NCBI GenBank assembly: GCA_016906335.1
Contig: JADEYG010000002.1
Coordinates: forward strand, 1,606,001-1,670,000
Length of the DNA: 64,000 nucleotides
Direction of reading: 5' to 3'
Source: Novakomyces olei
Taxonomy: Eukaryota > Ascomycota > Novakomycetes > Novakomycetales > Novakomycetaceae
In this document: in pieces, positions 57,747-64,000 of the stretch
How positions within the stretch are numbered: position 1 is the stretch's first letter
How the letters are laid out: every line of letters begins with the position of its first letter
Notes under the pieces: generated by a model
Seen by the model: the letters and a program-made list of their open reading frames with translations, nothing else
Database searches by the model: none
What the model was told of the DNA's origin: nothing
Made by a program: the position numbers and the translations under genes

Positions 57747-59684
57747 TCAAATTTCAAATAGCTGACTAAACTGGGCTGCATTAGCCAAAAAAAGATCCAT
57801 CGTTGATTCGTCAAATTCGGGAGATTCTTCAGCAGAAAAGCTCTGGGAGGTTTTGTGGTCATTCATTGTTCTTCTTTTGATCTTGTTTAAAGACATTTGA
57901 CTTAACTCTTCGAATGTCTTCAGTACCCTATTAGCCCTTGGCCATCGCTCCGACATGGCTATTAGAACATGCTTGCATGCTCCGATGTTCTCAAAAACGT
58001 CAAAGAGAGTATATGTCTCGGGTTCTATGCAAACACAGTAGCATACTGTAACGCCGGCAACAAAAACAGCATGCAAAGACTGGCAGTTTACGTGGAGTAT
58101 GCCGCTCATATGCAAAGCCTTGTACATTTTACAGGATTCTGCAGCAGACAATGCACAATGTGCAAAAGCCTTCTTCTCACTAGTATTGCTGACAAGCGCC
58201 GGCCTGTACAAAAGAATGACTGTATTATGATATTCCAGATCAAACCAGTATTTGAAGGCGTATACGCTAGTGATATCCTCAAAAGAAGGCAGTCCTGACT
58301 TCCAGGTATCAAGCTTCTCCATGAAAATAGACTGTAAGCTTTGGCATGTCTCAGTGTCGAGGCAATGACATACTCGGTACAACGCAGAGATAATCTCGCT
58401 TTGGATCTGGCGCAACCTGATAATATGAAGAAACGACGTTGTGAATTTTACAAGAGGGTCTGTTAGCTTTCGTTCTGAGTACAAATGTAGGCAGCTCATG
58501 ACCACGTTATCAGGCAGAGCGTACACGTCCAAATCAAGAGGCAACTTGGCGTCGATATCATTTTCTGATATGCAAAAAGGTCGTCCCGTGCTTATTGCTA
58601 CTGATCTGTCGAGACAGTACGCAGACCAGAAAATGCACCGTCGGTGCTGCGCGTGTCGAATCGGCATATCATCTGACTCTGAAACATGCCGATGCAGAGC
58701 TGTCTCTATACAGAGCCGCATAGCTATGCCAGAAAGTTCCCACGCAGAAGTTCCCACCTGTGTACTAAGGCAGTACGTGGCTAACAAAAGCACAGCTTGC
58801 ACGCGCACAAGATTACCTTGGAGCAATGTCTCATTTAAATTTTGTAGTGCCACCGACAGATAGTAGTCTGCCTCAGCGTTACTAGTTTTCGCAGCGTCAT
58901 GCTCCTCCTGACGCCCAATAGCACAAATCATAAATGTGAAGAATAGTGCTACTGCACTGCTGGCGCAGTCGCCAATAGCAACTTGCACGATGTACCGGTC
59001 CACCTCAACGAGGTGCAGGAACGGGAACCGTCTGTGGAAAGTCTTCAGGTAGACGTCAAAGTAGTGCCGTATCAGCTCAAGGCTGGGCACTTTTGTATCC
59101 CACCAAGAAGCAGAAAGCTCTTGCTCAGAGCCTGAGCCGATACAAAAAGTCGCGTCTTCTGCCTCACCGGGCGTTGCAATATACTTTCGCAGGCTTTGGG
59201 CCAGTATAATACCGGACGACGACCCAACGTAGTATCGCTCCTTACTTGAATCTAAGCAGAGCCAAGCAATGTCGGAAGTGACGGAATTGATACCGGAATC
59301 CAGCACTTGAGACGCTTGCTTCCGCTGCTGTGCCGCAGCTGCATTAGCCGCTACAAGGCCAGAGCCAGACGATTCCTCGAAAACGCCATCGTCATCGTCA
59401 AGATGGTCCCCGGCAGCCTCGGGGTAGACTGAGCGTACAAGGCTTTCTAGATAAGCCACCCGGCTTTCCAAGTGCTCCGTATACTGCCGTGGCACATCAC
59501 GGCCAAGAAGCTTGTCCTGATAAAAACAGGGCACCCCTGAGTGTAAACATCTTTTGCACGTTGGCAAGGTTCCATCACACCGACGCTTAGTCTTTCTGCA
59601 TCTGGAACAGGCAATATGGCCGGCCTGCCGTCCAATTCTAGCGCCGCTTTCTTTGCCCTCCGCAAAGCGCTTATCGCTGGACAT
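57747..59684 (-). CDS. Zn2Cys6 transcription factor (Fungal_trans type), 645 aa
   Basis: A single exon. The zinc cluster IACSRCRKTKRRCDG continues with Cys 26, 29, 36, 43, 46 and 53. A linker and coiled coil (YTEHLESRVAYLESLVRSVY) for dimerisation follow at about 67-88, as in Gal4-class proteins. The middle homology domain spans roughly 215-480, with GIAMRLCIETALHRH and RRCIFWSAYCLDRSVA as its conserved helices. An acidic patch (DDDDG) lies between. Unlike the other three zinc-cluster genes here it has no intron. It sits between the permease and the class II aldolase on the same strand, so it may control either; that is inference. Confidence 0.88.
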   Translation of the reverse strand: MSSDKRFAEGKESGARIGRQAGHIACSRCRKTKRRCDGTLPTCKRCLHSGVPCFYQDKLLGRDVPRQYTEHLESRVAYLESLVRSVYPEAAGDHLDDDDGVFEESSGSGLVAANAAAAQQRKQASQVLDSGINSVTSDIAWLCLDSSKERYYVGSSSGIILAQSLRKYIATPGEAEDATFCIGSGSEQELSASWWDTKVPSLELIRHYFDVYLKTFHRRFPFLHLVEVDRYIVQVAIGDCASSAVALFFTFMICAIGRQEEHDAAKTSNAEADYYLSVALQNLNETLLQGNLVRVQAVLLLATYCLSTQVGTSAWELSGIAMRLCIETALHRHVSESDDMPIRHAQHRRCIFWSAYCLDRSVAISTGRPFCISENDIDAKLPLDLDVYALPDNVVMSCLHLYSERKLTDPLVKFTTSFLHIIRLRQIQSEIISALYRVCHCLDTETCQSLQSIFMEKLDTWKSGLPSFEDITSVYAFKYWFDLEYHNTVILLYRPALVSNTSEKKAFAHCALSAAESCKMYKALHMSGILHVNCQSLHAVFVAGVTVCYCVCIEPETYTLFDVFENIGACKHVLIAMSERWPRANRVLKTFEELSQMSLNKIKRRTMNDHKTSQSFSAEESPEFDESTMDLFLANAAQFSQLFEI

Positions 59685-60620
59685 TTAGAGATGACTTTTG
59701 ATACAGGCGCTCGACAGAAAAAGATAGCCGTTCATAGTAATATTTATGTTACTATTTTTTGGAAAAATAGTAAAATTCCAAAACAGGATATGTACGAAAC
59801 TCGCGTGAAAGATGCGGGCGAAACGAAATTATACAGTACTTTTGACAAACAATTTTGCGCTTGAGAGTTTTCCGGTCTAAAGCGAGTCAATTGCCTTTGT
59901 GCACAAGCTGTTTGAATATTTTTTTATTTTCAAGGATTATTTCTCTAAACAACCTACACTCGAGACGTGCAAGACAAACGTTTCTTTAATGTCCAAAGTG
60001 CTATTATTATAAGCCTGCATTTGGGATTTAATCTTCTTTGCGCCAAAACAGCAATCAAAGGTAGAAGAGGCTTACGTGCCATACTCATTGCGTCTGCAAC
60101 TAGAAATAGCAAAGTAGAGCGAAAAACATGATATACAATGGCATATATATGAAATATAGACAGGAAATAAAACATGGCTAAACAGATGAACACTAATTCA
60201 TATTTACCTGCTGCTTATTTGCGAGCTCCAGCTCTCGACAACTAGGCTTGTTTCTCTTACTGTCTGGTAAACTAAAAATCTATTTATGCTAGCGCTTTAA
60301 TACGTGCCGCAAGCGGCGTACCTCATGGTAAAACTCAAATCTGGTCTACTCAACGGCAGATCGAGAAATCTAAAGAAAAATTGCAACGACACATGATCAG
60401 TTTTGTTGACCATTTTGACATAATCTTCTTCTTTTATGCCAAGTAACACATACGCAAACTCATGAACTATAGCTTTTGTCAAACAATAAGCATTTGTGAA
60501 TTAGGTAAATCCTGAAGATAGCAAACTGCGGCAAGAAGTCGAGCCATGCTCAAATGAAAAGATAATCGACAAGCAAAGGACAACGCTATTCAGCATTGAA
60601 GCAGGCTTCAACTTAATATT
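59685..60620. other. Intergenic region
   Basis: 936 bp of spacer between two minus-strand genes. Two minus-strand frames (59954-60193, hydrophobic; 60297-60482, ends LSRPDLSFTMRYAACGTY) have no ATG-led domain and could be fragments. No gene supported. Confidence 0.4.
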
Positions 60621-61472
60621 TTAAAGCAAAATTTCCCCCTTTGTGTCGTATACCATCTGTTCAAAATGCGGCTGAAACTGTGTATGCAGGCAAACAGAGC
60701 CTCCGTGGCGCGCCGTGAAACCAGCAAATTCATCGTCAATAATTGATTTCTTCAAACCATTTGCAGCAGCGGCTTCAACTTTGAGCTGCGTTTCGCAGCA
60801 TCTTTCAATGCAATTATATAAAAATGCAGCCTCTTCGACCGTATGACCTACCGTTAAGAGACCGTGGTTCTGAAGAAACAATACGCTTTTGTCTGCTAAA
60901 GCTTTTGCGATTGAATCACTTTCCTCCGCACTAAGAACAACACCTGTAAACTTGAAAATTGCCTGCCGGTTGTAAGCGTAGCAAGCATCTTGGCTCAGCA
61001 TTTCGAGCGGGAGCCCAAAAGTTGACCAAGCTCGACCATTTGGAGAATGGCAATGGCATGCTGCGTTGACATCGGGACGAGCTCTGTGAACAGCCGCGTG
61101 AATAAGAAACCCAGACTTGTTGACTTTTGCCGTACAAGTCTTATCGACCAAATTACCTTCCTCATCAACTAAAACCATATCTGAGGCCCTTAAAACCCCA
61201 AATGGTCGCGCGTACGGATTTATCCAAAAATGGTGTGGGTTCACGGGGTCCCGCAACGAAATATGACCTGAACAGCCTTCACTAAACCCTAGCTTATCCC
61301 ACAATCTGAAAGCAGCCGCCATTTTTTCCTTTTGGTCTTTGCGTGCTTCAAAGGGATTAGAAAAGATTTTTATTTGGTGAAGCTCTTCTGTCGGACTAGG
61401 GTTTTTGGTCGCCGCCTCAATAGTACGAGTCTTCAGAGCCGGCTTGGCTTCAATCGTAACCGTATTGCTCAT
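60621..61472 (-). CDS. Class II aldolase/adducin-family protein, 283 aa
   Basis: A single exon; start taken at the ATG at 61472 (MSNTVTIEAKPAL), as the frame reaches further only through TTG. The aldolase II domain covers about 45-265. Zinc ligands are H140 and H142 (ACHCHSPNGRAWS) and H203 (LQNHGLLTVG); GCSGHISLRDP at 66-76 is the phosphate-loop equivalent. Fungal members of this length are common but mostly uncharacterised; they may be aldolases for sugar acids or act on non-phosphorylated substrates. The N-terminal 45 residues are Thr/Ala/Pro-rich. It is divergent from a small cupin gene across 418 bp. Confidence 0.85.
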   Translation of the reverse strand: MSNTVTIEAKPALKTRTIEAATKNPSPTEELHQIKIFSNPFEARKDQKEKMAAAFRLWDKLGFSEGCSGHISLRDPVNPHHFWINPYARPFGVLRASDMVLVDEEGNLVDKTCTAKVNKSGFLIHAAVHRARPDVNAACHCHSPNGRAWSTFGLPLEMLSQDACYAYNRQAIFKFTGVVLSAEESDSIAKALADKSVLFLQNHGLLTVGHTVEEAAFLYNCIERCCETQLKVEAAAANGLKKSIIDDEFAGFTARHGGSVCLHTQFQPHFEQMVYDTKGEILL

Positions 61473-61890
61473 TCTTTGTTTATTTCTTCTCTGCGACTCG
61501 ATCACCAGCAAATCAACAAGGCTGCAAGATTTTGCAAAAACTAGATCTTGACCGTTAACCAGACGACAATTGGACTATATTGATTCTCAGATCCAATGTC
61601 TTATCGCGCACATATATATATCTATATAAATACTTGAGCACGGATCGATAAATCATATGTTTAATCGTTCATCTCACATCCATACATAATTTTTATGCGG
61701 GATAACCGCGCAGGAAATGATAGACAAATACGTCTGCGGGATATCACCGCAAACGCGCCACAAATAAATTGATAATAATATTAAAAGTAAAGATAAATTG
61801 TAGAAAGGAAGCATAATAAAACTAAAAAAAAAAATTAAAACTCAAATAACACTCGAGCAAAGGGTAGTTTGCACGCATTTTAGCTGAATC
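61473..61890. promoter_or_regulatory. Divergent promoter of class II aldolase and cupin
   Basis: 418 bp. An alternating AT stretch with TATATAAATA lies at 61611-61632, nearer to the aldolase (about 150 bases from its start). Two imperfect copies of a GCGGGATAnnnCCGC unit occur at about 61697-61710 and 61736-61750 (CGGGATAACCGCG and CGGGATATCACCGC), a possible regulator-binding pair. Confidence 0.5.
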
Positions 61891-62241
61891 ATGGAGCATC
61901 TGCATAATTGCCTTGCTCGTCCAATTAAAGGAACATCATATTTGGCTGCTGCTGACATGAAATTTAAGCTAATTAAGCCCGGGTATTGGAGTGCAGGACT
62001 GATGGAGGATAGCCCGAACTTTAAATCTATGCTCATGAAAATTGAGCCTGGAGCTCAGGGCGAAAGGCACTGGCACGCTGGGTTATACGAACATATTTAT
62101 GTTCTGGATGGTGAATTTTCAGACACAGAGAACAAATACAAAAAGGGAGACTATGTCGTTCGTGAACCAGGCTACCCACACCAAACTAAATCGGCGGAAG
62201 GCGCAACAATACTAGTTGTCCTCACTTCGGGACCGTTATAA
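61891..62241 (+). CDS. Small single-domain cupin, 116 aa
   Basis: A single exon; complete cupin barrel with metal ligands H60 and H62 (GERHWHAGLYE), E67 and H97 (PGYPHQT). It resembles the ChrR-type/anti-ECF cupin group and small dioxygenase-like cupins. A preceding segment, AADMKFKLIKPGYWSAGLM, matches the start of such domains. No signal peptide. Possible roles include isomerase, oxygenase or sensor; none can be chosen from sequence. It faces a class II aldolase gene across a shared promoter, which suggests joint regulation. Confidence 0.78.
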   Translation: MEHLHNCLARPIKGTSYLAAADMKFKLIKPGYWSAGLMEDSPNFKSMLMKIEPGAQGERHWHAGLYEHIYVLDGEFSDTENKYKKGDYVVREPGYPHQTKSAEGATILVVLTSGPL

Positions 62242-63162
62242 TTTCTCAACTCGGGAAATATGAAGGCGCTCCTCGGTTTACCAATAACAATATCGCGTGG
62301 GATTCTGGAGTTTCATAATCTATACCTATTTCGCATAGCATAAACTATACTCGGATAGAAATAGAACAATTCGCTGCAGTATTAATCAATTCACATTCGC
62401 ATTCCAAAAAGAAGTCCACGCCCAGGAGCCACTCAATTCGTCAGACTGAGAGTGTTAGATAGCACCTGATTAATGACTCGTGCTGTACCATTGCTTATCG
62501 CATCCAAATCATGATCTCCAGTTGCTATATCAGGCTTTGACGCCTATTATGCCAGTTTGGGCGCCCGCTTTAGCCGCCTCCCACGCAAGATATCAGCTAA
62601 AAACAATATCACACTAAAAACCCTAGGGTGAAAAGTATGAAGATAACGCACAAGTGCACCACAAATGCTTCATATTACTTCATAATTCTTGATACCAGCA
62701 GGCTCTCACAAGCTAAATGAGCGTGAAATCTAACGACTGGTTAATTCTTCGAATTGTATCAATGCTAGAAATTCTGAACACTGTTTCAAATTCAACAATT
62801 ACGCACGTACAAATGCAAATATGCTCTACGATGTTGGATTTGGCCTTATCCTTGATAGGGGAGTCGTTTTTGTTAAGAGGTTTGGTAGGCGATATCTGCC
62901 CCCAGTGCGTGCTTGATCTCGCTCGTTGGCAGCAAGACCACGACTACACAGTGTGGTTGTGAAATTCTGTTACCGCGTCGTATTCAATAAAGCAAAAAGT
63001 TGCACTATAAAGAAAAGCATACATACAAGTTTATAATTAATTGTCGCTAGTATGATAAAAACAATTCCTATTGCCGTCTAAATTTAAAACCAATCTAACG
63101 TTAACATAACGATACTTGGCCAATTTGAGACCATCTAAACTGCAATAAAGCTATATAGGGAA
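62242..63162. other. Convergent spacer between cupin and racemase
   Basis: 921 bp. An 81-codon plus-strand frame at 62717-62962 starts with ATG and has a Leu/Cys-rich end (GDICPQCVLDLARWQQDHD), but no recognised domain; it may be a fragment. The rest is AT-rich. Confidence 0.4.
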
Positions 63163-63927
63163 CTATGCCTGTGAAATCTGGCTTCGAGGCAACTTGCGTA
63201 ATTCTGCGTTTACGTCCGGACCATAGCGGACACGGGTCAGACCACTGTAAAAAAATTCAGCCAGCGTGTTCGCGTCAAACACAGGCAAGCCAGTTGCGTC
63301 CTGAATAGCCAAAGCATACGGTGGCAATTGCGTGCATTCGAGAAGAATAGCACCAATGTTTCCATGCTCACGAATTAGAGTGTTGGCCAGGCCTACAAGC
63401 TCTTTAGCTCCCTCTTCATAGTCAATGGGGCCAGAGTCTTTAATTTGAGTTGAAATTGCACCTCCATAGGGGACTCCAATGACTGGCGTACTCGGATCTC
63501 CGTGGACGGCATCAAAGTGCACCTTTGAAAGAGATTCTGCACGATAAGTAATAATGCCCACTTGCTTACTGCGTGGGATAAAAGTCCTGATGAGCGGTAG
63601 TTGCTGTAAACTGCTTGTTATGACGGGAACAGATAGTGCGTCTGCCAAATATGGCTGAATCTGTGCCAAAAATCCACATGATGTATAAATTCCGATGCAT
63701 CCGTCCTTCTCCACCATTTCTTTTGCAAGAGCGACAAATTCGTTAACAAATTCTTGATCAAACTTATTTGGGTTAACCACCGCTTTAACAGATGCATTCT
63801 TTAATGCTCTTGTGACAATAGGGAAGTCGAACGTAGCCTGAGTCCCAGTATCACCAGGGATTCTATGAATGTTGATGTTCAACGTGATTATGCCTAATGG
63901 GCCAGACGCAAAACCCGCGCGAGTCAT
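63163..63927 (-). CDS. Aspartate/glutamate/hydantoin racemase-family protein, 254 aa
   Basis: A single exon from the ATG at 63927. Markers of the family: HRIPGDTGTQATFDFPI near residues 21-37, catalytic Cys84 (GIYTSCGFLA) and Cys198 (ILLECTQLPPYA), plus SSLQQLPL and GLPVFDANT. Two Cys residues act as acid and base in cofactor-independent racemases. Members include aspartate and hydantoin racemases and, more distantly, maleate isomerase. About 11 kb upstream lies the 5-oxoprolinase/hydantoinase gene, so a hydantoin or oxoproline route is possible but not shown. It lacks a signal peptide. The first 73 bases of its upstream region are the last in the window. Confidence 0.85.
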   Translation of the reverse strand: MTRAGFASGPLGIITLNINIHRIPGDTGTQATFDFPIVTRALKNASVKAVVNPNKFDQEFVNEFVALAKEMVEKDGCIGIYTSCGFLAQIQPYLADALSVPVITSSLQQLPLIRTFIPRSKQVGIITYRAESLSKVHFDAVHGDPSTPVIGVPYGGAISTQIKDSGPIDYEEGAKELVGLANTLIREHGNIGAILLECTQLPPYALAIQDATGLPVFDANTLAEFFYSGLTRVRYGPDVNAELRKLPRSQISQA

Positions 63928-64000
63928 AAGGGATTGTTATATTTGACTTTTATGGCGTGCAAAAGCTGAATGCCGAAAAACCACTTGTCAGGGCAACCAA

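Noticed and set aside
59954-60482. Two short minus-strand frames, one hydrophobic
   Set aside because: No ATG-led domain, no convincing splice joining them, AT-rich surroundings.
62717-62962. 81-codon plus-strand frame with ATG
   Set aside because: No recognised domain or supporting context; length compatible with chance in a 0.9-kb spacer.

Overview
The window comes from a eukaryotic, ascomycete-type fungal genome. The evidence is spliced genes with very short GT-AG introns (37 nt and up) carrying CTAAC/CTAAT branch sites just before the acceptor, four Zn2Cys6 transcription factors, and fungal-specific proteins: a mannan polymerase subunit, AzgA-type purine permease, Dur3 urea transporter, MET10 sulfite reductase and Gem1/Miro. 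The species cannot be fixed from sequence alone; the short introns with AT-rich spacers suggest an intron-bearing yeast-like lineage. I saw no rRNA, tRNA, CRISPR array, intact transposon or virus-like element. All splice models were read by eye from splice sites, phase and family conservation.

Left part (1-24 kb) is mostly housekeeping. It holds a Zn2Cys6 regulator (3048-4477), an 8-bp minisatellite packed with AATAAA, GEM1 (mitochondrial Miro GTPase, 8 exons, minus), MET10 (sulfite reductase flavoprotein, plus), a small unknown protein, an OST subunit SWP1/ribophorin II whose frame does not close, an ANP1/MNN9-family mannosyltransferase divergent from SWP1, an AzgA purine permease, an alpha-arrestin and a TauD/Jlp1-type sulfonate dioxygenase.

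Middle part (25-39 kb) is nutrient acquisition: a class A FAD monooxygenase (6 exons), a sugar transporter (10 exons), the urea transporter DUR3 (5 exons), a cytosolic type I sulfatase, and a PPxY-bearing unknown protein with a 15-bp repeat array just upstream of its TATA box.

Right part (39.8-64 kb) is an accessory catabolic region. An isoorotate-decarboxylase-like amidohydrolase and an IPNS-type 2-oxoglutarate oxygenase are each divergent from a Zn2Cys6 regulator (candidate thymine/pyrimidine salvage). Next come a 5-oxoprolinase/hydantoinase fusion protein, a D-2-hydroxyacid dehydrogenase, an amino-acid permease, a fourth Zn2Cys6 regulator, a class II aldolase divergent from a small cupin, and an Asp/Glu/hydantoin racemase.

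Taken together the genes fit sulfur scavenging (sulfatase, TauD dioxygenase, MET10), nitrogen scavenging (purine and urea uptake, oxoproline/hydantoin and amino-acid use) and N-glycosylation (SWP1/ANP1). Most functional assignments are family-level; cluster interpretations are inference.
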